Below, piece by piece: positions 18,235 through 27,347 of a DNA stretch of 64,000 nt. Position 1 is the stretch's first letter. Every line of letters begins with the position of its first letter. A program made the translations under genes and the position numbers. The notes below the pieces were generated by a model, which ran no database searches, was not told the DNA's origin, and saw nothing but the letters and a program-made list of their open reading frames with translations. This DNA is from Planctomycetaceae bacterium (GTDB lineage: Bacteria; Planctomycetota; Planctomycetia; Pirellulales; Pirellulaceae), in the NCBI GenBank assembly GCA_002709045.1, contig PAPJ01000008.1:1-64000 (forward strand), in the 5' to 3' direction.

Positions 18235-19455
18235 TCATTTTAGATGTACTTCAAGAGGCGTTTTCATAGACTGTGGACTGGTCGCCGCACTAACTTCCTG
18301 AGGGTTAAACACAAAATGCAACCAATATCGAAGCTGAATATATTTACCTGTCCTCAAACGACCTCTATCAACCGGCGTACGCTGTAAATAAAAGCGGCCA
18401 TCGGCAGCGAGTCGAATGACGTCATTGGCATCCTGACCAAATTTATCAACCGCCAAAGCAAGACACTTTCTGCTGTCCATAATGTGAGCCCAACCCTCAG
18501 GCAGCGATCTTTCACCGGACTGCTGCCTACCAACGGCGAGTTGGCGCATCTTATTTCCATCCTGCTTTAATACTTCCCATACATACTTTGGCTCGCGGGG
18601 AAAATAATCGTAGTTTGCCCGTAATTCAGCAGACTGGCTCCCAGATAATGATGAGTAAATCTGTGTCGTTGTCCCGAAGTCAATAAGTGTCGGATTCTGT
18701 CTGCTAGGTTCGGACAGTTTAATTTTCATAGGCACGGCCAATGCCTTCACTTCACGTGCAGGATCATCGACTCGCCAATCAACCCGCACCCAACTTCGAG
18801 AAACATCAAAGGACAATGTAACGTTACTTTTTACCTTGCGAAGACCAAGCTGTCGGGCATCTAAAGAATAGTTAAACTGTACTGCCCAGGGCCCTGTTTT
18901 CAGGACTTTAAGATCACCTTTTTCGTTTCCTGTAACTTTAACTTGACTGCCGTCAGCTAATTTAAGTACTAACGCGCTATCTTGCGGATCCCAAAAGTCT
19001 GATTTCCCAAATTGAAATTCATCAAGCACACCTTTCAAATGGTTGTCAATCCTCCAATGCAGATAAGGATCATTAATCAACCGCATACCCTGGTCGTACT
19101 TTTGCAATTGAAACCCGCGAATTGGCTCTATAACATCGCTTTGTTCAACCGGTTTAATCGTGAACTCTGCAGAGGCATAAGGTGCTAAGGTCGCCCGAAA
19201 GTCGACTTCAAACTGCTGAATTTTATCTCCCGCCTGAACCGGCTGAAATTGCGCGGGAATGATTTTCCCGTTTTGCAATAACTTAAACTGCCTATCACGT
19301 ACAACTGGCTCAGGCCAGTTATAAGCCGCGTTTACGGGAAAGTTTCCACGGTACAATCCTGCTGTTTCATTAACAACGATCGTAATCTCTTCACCGTTTA
19401 TCGCCGCACGAAAAAGCAGGGCCAGCATTAGCGACAGAATAGCCCTGAGCATCAT
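18235..19455 (-). CDS. Exported beta-rich protein of unknown function
   Basis: A 406-residue protein starting at the ATG at 19455 (MMLRAILSLML...). An upstream TTG at 19476 is less likely. The first ~22 residues form a signal peptide ending near INGEE. I do not recognise the family. The rest is rich in beta strands with alternating hydrophobic residues. It includes NFPVNAAYNWPEP near the N-terminus and WVRVDWRVDDP in the middle, a layout reminiscent of sugar-lyase or mutarotase-like beta-sandwich proteins such as PcRGLX-type lyases, but without a motif I can name. Its place directly after the DHDPS/NAL-family gene (24 bases) and before the DUF1592 pair suggests a role in carbohydrate breakdown outside the cytoplasm. 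Confidence 0.6.
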   Translation of the reverse strand: MMLRAILSLMLALLFRAAINGEEITIVVNETAGLYRGNFPVNAAYNWPEPVVRDRQFKLLQNGKIIPAQFQPVQAGDKIQQFEVDFRATLAPYASAEFTIKPVEQSDVIEPIRGFQLQKYDQGMRLINDPYLHWRIDNHLKGVLDEFQFGKSDFWDPQDSALVLKLADGSQVKVTGNEKGDLKVLKTGPWAVQFNYSLDARQLGLRKVKSNVTLSFDVSRSWVRVDWRVDDPAREVKALAVPMKIKLSEPSRQNPTLIDFGTTTQIYSSLSGSQSAELRANYDYFPREPKYVWEVLKQDGNKMRQLAVGRQQSGERSLPEGWAHIMDSRKCLALAVDKFGQDANDVIRLAADGRFYLQRTPVDRGRLRTGKYIQLRYWLHFVFNPQEVSAATSPQSMKTPLEVHLK

Positions 19456-19479
19456 TCTCTGTTCCACAACCGGCAACCT

Positions 19480-20415
19480 TTATTTTCCGGTCTGTCGAAA
19501 ATGCATTTCCGCTTCCAACAGCCTGACCGCTGCGTCGGCAATCTGCTCAGCTTCCGCTGTACTAACTGGTGACATCATAGGCAACAGCGGTCCGGTTTCG
19601 GCAATCCCGGCACCAGAAACTGCGGCATGCAGCACCCGAACAGGATTGATATTATTTCTTAGGTCTTCTAATGGCCTGAACACTGTTCGCACTTGATCAG
19701 CCGCGGCAAAGTCACCCGACTGAATCAATCTAAGCATATGCAGGGAAAGGGCCGGAGCTACGCAAACACATCCTGAAGTGAAGGCCGTTACGCCAAACTC
19801 TTGCATATGAGGCAATGCTGGCTGTTCCCCGATACCACTTACAATCATCTCGGCACCAACAGCATCCTTCAATCGTTCCAGATATTCATCGGCCGACGGG
19901 TTATCACGTACGATTGCATATTTAATCCAAGAAACAGAGCCGGCATCCACCAGTCTTTTTACGTGCTCAACTTCGAGGTATCCCAATTGCTTGATATAGA
20001 CAACTGCAGGCTTACCAGCCATCTGTACAAAATCAGCAATTGCCCTTTCGACACCGTCATAAGTCACTACGTTTGGCTGGGGTAATACCATCGCCGTTGG
20101 AAAGGATGTCTGACTAATCTGTTTTGCCTGATCCATCATCATTCCATAAGCGGAACCGACAGACGGGATCACCAATGAATCCTCGGCTACAATATTCTCC
20201 AGCAGAGCCAGCAATTCTCCATACTGGCTGGGAGCCACGTGATACAACAATGCATTCCCACCGTATAGCAAAGTTGAGACCCCGCCAGTTTCCAGATGCC
20301 GTACAATCTTACGATTCTCATCCTCATTCAAGGACAAGTCTGCATTGCGTGCTAAGGGGGGAACAGAAATAACGCTTCTGGCTAAATCCTGCTGAGTAAT
20401 GGAGGTGGTTTGCAT
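19480..20415 (-). CDS. Dihydrodipicolinate synthase / N-acetylneuraminate lyase family protein
   Basis: A 311-residue TIM-barrel class I aldolase. The Schiff-base Lys is most likely K165, in SWIKYAIVRDN. The N-terminal strand SVISVPPL and the long helix with LSLNEDENRKIVRHL fit the DapA/NanA superfamily. Two usual features differ. The TTGE-type turn reads YGGNALLYH, and the tyrosine that normally precedes the substrate pocket (YY-P) is replaced by LPQPNVV. The enzyme probably cleaves or forms a 2-keto acid, but not by the standard DapA chemistry. A GGAAG ribosome-binding site precedes the ATG. Its neighbours (EEP, Gfo/Idh/MocA, sialidase-fold, MFS) suggest a sugar-acid catabolic lyase. Confidence 0.8.
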   Translation of the reverse strand: MQTTSITQQDLARSVISVPPLARNADLSLNEDENRKIVRHLETGGVSTLLYGGNALLYHVAPSQYGELLALLENIVAEDSLVIPSVGSAYGMMMDQAKQISQTSFPTAMVLPQPNVVTYDGVERAIADFVQMAGKPAVVYIKQLGYLEVEHVKRLVDAGSVSWIKYAIVRDNPSADEYLERLKDAVGAEMIVSGIGEQPALPHMQEFGVTAFTSGCVCVAPALSLHMLRLIQSGDFAAADQVRTVFRPLEDLRNNINPVRVLHAAVSGAGIAETGPLLPMMSPVSTAEAEQIADAAVRLLEAEMHFRQTGK

Positions 20416-20439
20416 GAGTTTCTTCCGAGGTTAATATTT

Positions 20440-21354
20440 TTATCTTATTTGATATTCTACCACGACACCACGATGGTCCGTTGGCCAGGGTGAAACAACG
20501 ACGTCGGCATTTGCTTTTGATTCCCCGACAACAGCTGCCCATTTAACTGCCGTTTCTGACAGACTGCTCATCACAAAATCGATCCTATCGTGACGATCAC
20601 CGGGGGCGGTTGGTTTTGTTGTAGGAGTCCACGTCCAGCCGTTTTTTTTTACCGGGTCTTTATAAGCGGCACGAAAACCGTCAAGCATCCCGGCTTTCGT
20701 AATCCGACTCGTAGTCGGATATGCAACTTGGACCGGAATACGATTGGCATCCGCAACCGTTTTAGTCCAATCCTGATGAGACGGTTCATTGAAGTCCCCC
20801 GTTAAAAAACAAACCATGCCTGAATTTAAACTTACATTCAACTCGCCAAGCATGCTTGTCACCTGATGTCCTCGAGCTTCGTTCGCCCAGTGAATTGCCT
20901 CCTTCTCCGTCGTAATAAACGGAAAGTCTCCATAGGGGATCTTGGCAAACTGGTAAGGCTGATAAGGGATGTAGTGAAAATGCGCATTAAAAACATGAAT
21001 CGTTTTTCCGGAAGTAAGCTTAACATGCACTCCCCACTTACGAGGTGTATGGCCGATTATTGGGTACCTGGAAATTATCGATGTTCTACCGCCCTGAGCA
21101 AAGTGATGCCACTTCAACATACTGGCTAATCGAACTGAACTATCACCCTCTTCATTCTCAGTTTCCTGCAGTCCAACAATATCCGCTTTAGCTGCTTGAA
21201 TCGCCTTTACCGTTTGAGACAAAGGTTGGCCCAACCGCGTACCACCATGGTATAGATTGAGCGTCATGACTCGCAGCGAAGTTGATTCTTCTGCAGCTAT
21301 AGGCGGGAGCAGCAACAAACCGATCGTTATTGCACTAAAAATCAGACGTAACAT
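20440..21354 (-). CDS. EEP family exported phosphatase/nuclease
   Basis: A 304-residue protein with a signal peptide (first 21 residues, ending IAAEE). The catalytic motifs of the endonuclease/exonuclease/phosphatase fold are present: VMTLNLYHGG, VGLQETEN with the metal-binding Glu, LTGDFNEPSH, and WPTDHRGVVVEY with the Asp-His pair. It is more like extracellular phosphodiesterases than DNA-repair nucleases. Its ATG shares one base with the stop of the upstream Gfo/Idh/MocA gene (TAATG), so the genes are translationally coupled. It is distinct from the EEP protein at 5604-6470, with a different motif context and low visible similarity. The substrate is unknown. Confidence 0.85.
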   Translation of the reverse strand: MLRLIFSAITIGLLLLPPIAAEESTSLRVMTLNLYHGGTRLGQPLSQTVKAIQAAKADIVGLQETENEEGDSSVRLASMLKWHHFAQGGRTSIISRYPIIGHTPRKWGVHVKLTSGKTIHVFNAHFHYIPYQPYQFAKIPYGDFPFITTEKEAIHWANEARGHQVTSMLGELNVSLNSGMVCFLTGDFNEPSHQDWTKTVADANRIPVQVAYPTTSRITKAGMLDGFRAAYKDPVKKNGWTWTPTTKPTAPGDRHDRIDFVMSSLSETAVKWAAVVGESKANADVVVSPWPTDHRGVVVEYQIR

Positions 21355-22403
21355 TATGGCAACTCCGTAATCTTTACAGGGATACCGGTATCAACCGATT
21401 GCTGGGCTGCAATACACATTGCGACCGACCAGCGACCATCGTCCCCCGTGGCATGTAACTGCTTACCATCGCGAACAGCATTCACCATCATCGCCATTTG
21501 ATCCTGCAACTCAAATACCTCACCGGTAATTCTGTCAGGCGTCAGGTCAAGGACTTCGTCTTTTTTAGTGCGATAGGCTTTTAAGGTAAAACGGGGGTGC
21601 AAGGTTCTGTCCTGCGCACCGCTCCAACTCGCCCAAATTGCACCTTCAGTGCCTGTAACTTTGGCCATTTGATGGTGTTCAAATGCACTTAGAGTCTGAG
21701 TGATCAGTGCATAAGCTCCTCTTTCAAAATTCATTAATGCACTAAAGTTATCCTGTAATTCAGGATGCCCGTTCTGACGAGAGTTCGCACGGGCAAAGAC
21801 ACTGGTTGGATTGCCGGCTTGGGAAAGATACCATCTGGCGAGATCAAAAAAGTGAATTGGTTCTTCCAGAATCCAGTTACCTACACGATCGATATCAAAT
21901 CGCCAGCCGTCTGCTCCGTGCCGGTAAGGCTTACGGGATAACTCAACAAGACAATACTGAGGCTCACCAATATATCCGTCTTCAATCAAATCCTTGACCT
22001 TCTTCCACATTGATGACAAACGTAATTCATGCCCGACGGCAAGTAAACGATCATTCGCTCTGGCCGCATCAACAATGGCGTTACAATCCTCGATTGTGAT
22101 AGCCATTGGCTTTTCCAGTAAGACATGTTTACCTGCTTCCAGTGCAGCCACCGCTACCTCACGATGAAGATGACTGGGAACCACAACATCGATGACATCG
22201 ATTGAATCAAGCCGGATTAGCTGGCGATAGTCCGTCGTCGCCACAACATGGGGGTACTTTTTCCGGGCTGCATCACAAGTCGATTCTGACTTTGCTGCGA
22301 TGGCATGAACCACGGCACCTTCGGTCGCGGTAATTGCATCGGCATGACAATTCCCCCATGCTCCAAATCCAACAATCCCGAATTTCAGATCCAAATCACT
22401 CAT
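21354..22403 (-). CDS. Gfo/Idh/MocA family oxidoreductase (cytoplasmic)
   Basis: A protein of about 349 residues starting at the ATG at 22403; a GTG at 22412 overlapping the upstream stop is an alternative. There is no signal peptide, unlike the other Gfo/Idh/MocA proteins here. The Rossmann motif GFGAWGNCHADA is at the N-terminus, and VLLEKPMA carries the family Lys near residue 95. A YRHGADGWRFD segment and GNWILEEPIHFFDLARWY in the C-terminal domain resemble myo-inositol or glucose 6-phosphate-like dehydrogenases of the family. It probably oxidises a sugar taken up by the adjacent MFS transporter. The next gene follows with a one-base overlap. Confidence 0.88.
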   Translation of the reverse strand: MSDLDLKFGIVGFGAWGNCHADAITATEGAVVHAIAAKSESTCDAARKKYPHVVATTDYRQLIRLDSIDVIDVVVPSHLHREVAVAALEAGKHVLLEKPMAITIEDCNAIVDAARANDRLLAVGHELRLSSMWKKVKDLIEDGYIGEPQYCLVELSRKPYRHGADGWRFDIDRVGNWILEEPIHFFDLARWYLSQAGNPTSVFARANSRQNGHPELQDNFSALMNFERGAYALITQTLSAFEHHQMAKVTGTEGAIWASWSGAQDRTLHPRFTLKAYRTKKDEVLDLTPDRITGEVFELQDQMAMMVNAVRDGKQLHATGDDGRWSVAMCIAAQQSVDTGIPVKITELP

Positions 22404-22411
22404 CGATAACA

Positions 22412-23569
22412 CTAATCCTTTTTCTCTGCCTGCAGGTCGCTTAATTTTACTGCGGAAATAGCAACATCCTCTTTGTTGACACTATGAACCACCAAAAGCT
22501 GATTTTTCCATAGGCAGCCATGGGGATACTGCCAACCATCCATCTTGTGTTGCCCCGGGAATCTTTTTGCCGCCGGCTCGTCACGAAGAATAAAACAACG
22601 ATCAAACGATGCTCCCTGATCATCACTAATGGAAATCAGCAATGCCCGGCGATCAAATTTTTTATGCAAAGAATTCCCAATTAAATAACGCCGGTCTCCT
22701 GAAAGGTTTCCTGTAGCAAACCGTGCTGTACTATCCGGGATTGCTGACTCACTTAAGGGGCTCCAGTTTTGCCCCCTATCAGTACTACGAGAAACAAGCA
22801 GCCGACCTGTGTAATTCCTAAAGAAGCCGAGCACATCGTGATCTCGTTCGATAAAGTTTGGTTCTGCATAGCCAATTCTCGTAAAATCACCTTCGTCAAT
22901 TTTAGTTTCGGTCCAGCCGGTGGCCAAGCAATCTCCATCGTGATAGATAAGCTTACTTCTCTTATTCTTCCGGTCTGCTTGCGACACATATTCACCGCCC
23001 ATCATCAGGCGTCCGCCACTTAAAATCACTGGTGGGTTGATAAAGAAACCCGCTGTTATTCGCTGCGGATCTGACCAGACTTTCCCGTCAAACGATTGGC
23101 TGAAGTACAAGGCCGTGTCTGCAGCGAAGTTTTCGCCCGGAGTAATGGTATAGAAGACTACCAGCTTGTCCTGTCGAACCATTAGGCCGGATGCCACAAA
23201 TACACAGTGTTCATACTTTGCCAACTGTTCCGTCGAGAATAACGGTCTGGCTGCAGTCCAATTTTGAGCATCTCGACTGGTTGCCATCGCGAGTCTTTGC
23301 CCCGGTTCATCCTCACCAATTTTCCCATTGGACCACACGCAGTACAACTGTTCTTTGAATTCAATCAGGCAGGGGTGATGGCAAAACTTATATTTGTCCG
23401 CTGCTGCTCTATATACATAATCCAGTTGACTAGGAATTTTTCTGACAGCCGGCGTAATCTCATCTGCTCCCGCCTGATACAGTGTTGATGGAATCTTAAC
23501 AACAGGTTCAGCGTCAGCCCATTCCCCTAAACCAATTAAGGCCATTATTACGATCATTAGATTTTTCAT
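22412..23569 (-). CDS. Exported sialidase-fold (BNR-repeat) protein
   Basis: A 385-residue protein with a signal peptide (first 20 residues, to ADAEP). It has the repeated Ser/Thr-x-Asp-x-Gly-x-x-Trp 'Asp-box' pattern of six-bladed sialidase-fold proteins, for example TSRDAQNWT, SQSFDGKVW and SRSTDRGQNWSP, each followed by a beta strand. The active-site arginine triad of true sialidases is not certain from inspection, so the name exo-alpha-sialidase should be used only as a fold label. It overlaps the upstream MFS gene by four bases (ATGA) and the following Gfo/Idh/MocA gene is immediately adjacent, so it belongs to the same operon. It is probably a periplasmic glycan-acting or glycan-binding protein. 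Confidence 0.8.
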   Translation of the reverse strand: MKNLMIVIMALIGLGEWADAEPVVKIPSTLYQAGADEITPAVRKIPSQLDYVYRAAADKYKFCHHPCLIEFKEQLYCVWSNGKIGEDEPGQRLAMATSRDAQNWTAARPLFSTEQLAKYEHCVFVASGLMVRQDKLVVFYTITPGENFAADTALYFSQSFDGKVWSDPQRITAGFFINPPVILSGGRLMMGGEYVSQADRKNKRSKLIYHDGDCLATGWTETKIDEGDFTRIGYAEPNFIERDHDVLGFFRNYTGRLLVSRSTDRGQNWSPLSESAIPDSTARFATGNLSGDRRYLIGNSLHKKFDRRALLISISDDQGASFDRCFILRDEPAAKRFPGQHKMDGWQYPHGCLWKNQLLVVHSVNKEDVAISAVKLSDLQAEKKD

Positions 23570-24951
23570 ACCGCTTCCCCTTCCATAAGATCCTTCGTTT
23601 CCGGAGCAAAAACCAGAACAACTAGTGCCAACAGGAACAGGCCTGACAAGTACGCTCCAACTTCAGTCTGAGATAAACTCCATTTACTTTGCATGACACC
23701 TGTTAATACAAGAATGGGTGCTGCAATGATCCGTCCGGCATTAAAACAAAACCCTGTACCTGTCCCACGTATTCTGCTCGGAAAAAGTTCCGGGAAGTAA
23801 ATTGCATATCCGGCATGCATTCCAACGGTAAAGAAGCCAAAAATAATTAGCAAGATGTAGAGAGCTGTTGTTGAAAAGCTACCAAGGAATACCACCAGTG
23901 AAATAACAACCGCTATTACGTGGTAAAAAGCAAACGCCGGACGTCTTCCATATCGTTGGCAGATCGGGCCAAACGCTAGGAGCCCTAAGCCGGCACCCGT
24001 GGTTGCACATAACATGCCTAACATCTCGTAATACTTCAATTCGTTTTCAGGAGCCAGCTGATCAGCCTCTTCGATTTGTTCAGCCTGAGCAGCATTTTTC
24101 ATTACATTCTTTCCATAGATATGCACACCCCAAAATGTCGCAAGCCCAATGGCTGCCAGCAGCACTCCTACAATCGTCCGAGATCTAAACTGTTGACTAA
24201 AAAGATCACCAATTCTTCCTAACGGTTGACCATTCTGTGACGTAGCCTGCTGACGGGCCTGCTGCCAGCTATCCGGCTCCTTCAGGCTCATACGGATCCA
24301 AATTATTAAAAGCGCCGGAACGACCCCAAGCACAAACCCCAGTCGCCAGGGAATCGTAGACTTGTCAACAAAATCAACATCCAGTCCAGCGGCCCAGTGC
24401 TGGATCGATTCGTTTCCAATAAGAAAAATTCCGGCCATCACTGCCAGATAGGTACCAAAAACACTGGAGGCATGAAATATACCACCGACATGGGCTCGTG
24501 ATCTTTTAGGAAAAACCTCGTTTACCATGGCGCTGGCAATGGCCCATTCCCCTCCAACTCCCATCGCCACTAAAAAGCGAAAGCCCGCCATATGCCACCA
24601 CTGCTGAGAGAAAGCGGAAATACAGGTAAACAGGGAATAAAAGAGAATTGTGATCGACATGGTTCTGGTTCGACCAATTCGATCACTCAACATGCCAAAG
24701 AAAATACCACCAACAGCACCGCCCAGCAAAAAGGCTGCTAACGCGATATTGTTGTAGGTGGGAATGTTGGCAGAATTTTCCTGACTAACAAGCGACGGCA
24801 TCGCTTCATTCATACTGGCAACAAAAATCTGACCTTCAAATACATCAAAGATCCAGCCGAGCGACGCAATTATCAGAACTGTCCACTGATACCGCGTTAT
24901 ACCCTCGTACCATTTCATCTTCTCATCTATTTCAATACTGGAATTCATCAA
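23566..24951 (-). CDS. MFS transporter (sugar/organic acid)
   Basis: A 461-residue permease with about 12 membrane segments. The first helix holds GWIFDVFEGQIF, the pattern of the metabolite:H+ symporter branch. The loop after helix 2 has GMLSDRIGRTRT, the MFS signature, and a second copy, RYGRRPAF, follows in the second half. An insert of about 50 residues between helices 7 and 8 carries a run of Glu/Ala/Gln. The branch includes sialate, aromatic acid and sugar symporters. It lies between the TauD-like and BNR genes and overlaps the latter, so it probably imports the compound processed by this operon. The substrate cannot be read from the sequence. Confidence 0.88.
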   Translation of the reverse strand: MMNSSIEIDEKMKWYEGITRYQWTVLIIASLGWIFDVFEGQIFVASMNEAMPSLVSQENSANIPTYNNIALAAFLLGGAVGGIFFGMLSDRIGRTRTMSITILFYSLFTCISAFSQQWWHMAGFRFLVAMGVGGEWAIASAMVNEVFPKRSRAHVGGIFHASSVFGTYLAVMAGIFLIGNESIQHWAAGLDVDFVDKSTIPWRLGFVLGVVPALLIIWIRMSLKEPDSWQQARQQATSQNGQPLGRIGDLFSQQFRSRTIVGVLLAAIGLATFWGVHIYGKNVMKNAAQAEQIEEADQLAPENELKYYEMLGMLCATTGAGLGLLAFGPICQRYGRRPAFAFYHVIAVVISLVVFLGSFSTTALYILLIIFGFFTVGMHAGYAIYFPELFPSRIRGTGTGFCFNAGRIIAAPILVLTGVMQSKWSLSQTEVGAYLSGLFLLALVVLVFAPETKDLMEGEAV

Positions 24952-24979
24952 CCTATTATTACCTTGCTCCTACTTATTT

Positions 24980-25948
24980 TCAGGCAATCAAAGATGCCAG
25001 AATTTTGCGTGGCCCACTGAAACTGCGTCTCCCATGCATCGTGACGTAATTATCCACGATCGCCATTTGGCCAACTTGCCATTGGATATCAATTGCTAAT
25101 TCTTCTGCTAACTGGCAGGCCTGCATAACCATATCGGCCGGCAGTTTTTTACCGTCGCCGAAAGTAATAGCAGCATCCGGTGACTCGCCGTCAGAAGCAA
25201 ATCCTGAATACGCGGCAATTAACTGATTAAAGAATACACCTCGACCATCTTCCAGATTCTTAACTCCCGTTAAGACCGGAGTCGTTGATGTCAAACTACC
25301 ATCTGAGTTCCAAACTCCGTGATAGCCCAGTTCGGCCATATTCACTTCACACGCTTCACGACTATCAGCCCGAAATGTACTTCGCCAACTTCGCCCCATC
25401 CCCGAGAGGGGATCATCCTCGTCTGGCATCGTATGCGTATAACGCAGTCCCTTCTCAGCACATGTCTGAACAAAACGTGGTAACTCTTGCTCTAATTTTG
25501 CAACTAAGCGATCTGAACGACAAATCGGTGTTGCCCCTCCACTTGCAGCAGGTTGCTCACAAAAGAAGAACAGCTTGCTGGGAAATAAGGGCGTCTGAGC
25601 CATTTCGTGATGGAGGTAGATACGAGCATCTGACGGAGCTTCATTTGCCGAGAAAACCCGTTCTGTCATTTCCACTCGCACCGCATTCGACAAGGATTTA
25701 TGATAGGGGAAATTAGGCAAATTGAAGCATTTCACCATGGCATCAAAATCTGCAGCCGTTTCACCACCAGTGTTACGAAATAAAACTGCACCATGCTGAC
25801 GAGCCTTTTCAGTATAGTTTTCACTTTCGATAGCCAACTGCCGCAGCGAGTTTTCAAGACTGGCCTGCGAAGAATCAGGTGCCAAGTCGCAAACATAGGG
25901 AAAACCTATTTCGTCGCAGCAAGCCTGGTGATTGCTACCAGAGTCCAT
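24980..25948 (-). CDS. TauD/TfdA-like Fe(II)/2-oxoglutarate dioxygenase
   Basis: A 322-residue non-haem iron oxygenase. The metal triad is visible as H113-x-E115 (in YLHHEMAQ) and the distal H305 (in VTMHGRR). R314 in SFSGPRKI is placed to hold 2-oxoglutarate. The Glu replacing the usual Asp in the first motif is common in the SyrP/clavaminate-synthase-like branch, to which the FFFCEQPAASGGATP segment also points. Such enzymes hydroxylate or desaturate amino acids, taurine-like sulfonates or carnitine precursors. There is no signal peptide. It is 28 bases upstream of the MFS gene and 13 bases after the Gfo/Idh/MocA gene, so it is in the same operon. Confidence 0.85.
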   Translation of the reverse strand: MDSGSNHQACCDEIGFPYVCDLAPDSSQASLENSLRQLAIESENYTEKARQHGAVLFRNTGGETAADFDAMVKCFNLPNFPYHKSLSNAVRVEMTERVFSANEAPSDARIYLHHEMAQTPLFPSKLFFFCEQPAASGGATPICRSDRLVAKLEQELPRFVQTCAEKGLRYTHTMPDEDDPLSGMGRSWRSTFRADSREACEVNMAELGYHGVWNSDGSLTSTTPVLTGVKNLEDGRGVFFNQLIAAYSGFASDGESPDAAITFGDGKKLPADMVMQACQLAEELAIDIQWQVGQMAIVDNYVTMHGRRSFSGPRKILASLIA

Positions 25949-25961
25949 AGTGCCTACACCT

Positions 25962-27275
25962 CTAACCCAACGTGTAGGGTTCTCTGTATTTCTTTGTGAG
26001 CAAAGCGTTCGCCGGATCGTTATTCACAAATCTTTCTTTGACCGGGTCAAAATCGAGGCGCCCATCGGTACGATAGGCGATCTCTCCGAGATGAACCAGA
26101 GCGCAACTGTAGTGTGCTGTCTGAGCGTTTGCCTTGGTACCCGAACCGTTACGAATGGCCTGCTGGAACTCATGCATGTGCTCAGCATAACCGCGTGAAC
26201 CCCGGATTTCCTGTCCTTCAGTAGGTCCCGGCTTGTTCTTGGGACCAAGAAAGACACTAAATGCCCCGCGACGTGAAAAGATCATATAACCTTCGGTTCC
26301 GTAAAATACATTACCGTTATCAAAGCCATGGATTCCATAGGCGGTAAAAGGATAGTTTTCGTAAATCAACAATCGTCCGTCATCGTATTCATAGGCCACA
26401 TTCATATTATCGGGGTACTCACTGGCATGCCCATGAAGCATCATGCGGCTACCGCGTGCTGTTATCTGTTTAGGCAGTCTATCTACACCCAACCCCCAGG
26501 CAGCCATATCCAGGTCATGAATTCCATCATCACCGATTTCACCATTACCGTAATCCTGGAACATCCTCCAGCTACCATGAAATCGCTGACGATTAAATGC
26601 CCGCTTGGGAGCAGGGCCGAGCCACCGATCATAGTCTACATTTGCCGGCGTGGCAGTATTTGGCACAGGCTTAGCTACACTGCGGGTCTCTGCGGTCCAG
26701 GCGCGAGCAACTTTAATCTCACCAATCACGCCTTCTTTGAGTAACTTCTCGGCTTTTGTGGTCACCGGACTGTTTCGCATCTGGCTGCCTTGCTGTACGA
26801 CACACCCATACTTTTTAGCGGCCTGAATGATCGCATGGCCTTCGTTGTAGACGTGAGAAATCGGTTTTTCGATATACACATGTTTGCCTTCCTGCATTGC
26901 GGCTAAGGCGATGGGAGCATGCCAGTGATGAGGTGTGGCGATCACAATAGCATCCACATTTTTATCTTTAATAACATCTTCATACCGACGAGTTCGCTTT
27001 GGTGCTGTGGGCTGAAATTCCTCCCGGACAAAGCGACTCATTCTTTCAGTCTGAGCATCATCCACATCACACAACCAGGCAATCTCCACATCATCGTGCC
27101 GGTTGACCAGGCCTTGCACGTGCAGGCTCATGATGCCGCCGCAGCCGATAATTCCAAAGACCAGTTTTGCATTTGCTTGCTGAGCTTCGGAGTGTATCGC
27201 TGTGAGTGAGGCGGCGGCGACGGTTGCCATCGGTGCCTGCTTCGTAAGAAATCTGCGTCGTGACGAATCGTTCAT
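25962..27275 (-). CDS. Gfo/Idh/MocA family oxidoreductase, Tat-exported
   Basis: A 437-residue protein. The N-terminus SSRRRFLTK followed by a hydrophobic Ala/Thr/Val stretch is a twin-arginine signal. A clear Rossmann motif, GIIGCGGIM, lies at about 41-49. HVYIEKPIS has the catalytic Lys near residue 134. A long C-terminal domain contains GNGEIGDDGIHDLDMAAWGLG, the Asp/His-rich segment typical of the planctomycete exported branch. It should act in the periplasm on a sugar or polyol with a tightly bound NAD(P). The gene lies 13 bases upstream of the TauD-like gene and 72 bases downstream of the AhpD-like selenoprotein candidate, probably within one transcription unit. Confidence 0.9.
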   Translation of the reverse strand: MNDSSRRRFLTKQAPMATVAAASLTAIHSEAQQANAKLVFGIIGCGGIMSLHVQGLVNRHDDVEIAWLCDVDDAQTERMSRFVREEFQPTAPKRTRRYEDVIKDKNVDAIVIATPHHWHAPIALAAMQEGKHVYIEKPISHVYNEGHAIIQAAKKYGCVVQQGSQMRNSPVTTKAEKLLKEGVIGEIKVARAWTAETRSVAKPVPNTATPANVDYDRWLGPAPKRAFNRQRFHGSWRMFQDYGNGEIGDDGIHDLDMAAWGLGVDRLPKQITARGSRMMLHGHASEYPDNMNVAYEYDDGRLLIYENYPFTAYGIHGFDNGNVFYGTEGYMIFSRRGAFSVFLGPKNKPGPTEGQEIRGSRGYAEHMHEFQQAIRNGSGTKANAQTAHYSCALVHLGEIAYRTDGRLDFDPVKERFVNNDPANALLTKKYREPYTLG

Positions 27276-27347
27276 TGCTTGTGGCCCTTTACCAAATAGA
27301 TTATTTCAAATCCCATTGTATGAGAGTCGCGCTGCCTCTGCGAATAA

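Noticed and set aside
19480..24951. Naming the region a sialic acid (nan) operon
   Set aside because: Sialidase-fold protein, MFS importer and NAL-family lyase occur together, but the lyase pocket is altered, and no NanE/NanK-like genes are present.
25285..25716. 143-codon open frame on the plus strand
   Set aside because: It is antisense to the TauD-like gene, which has a complete iron triad.
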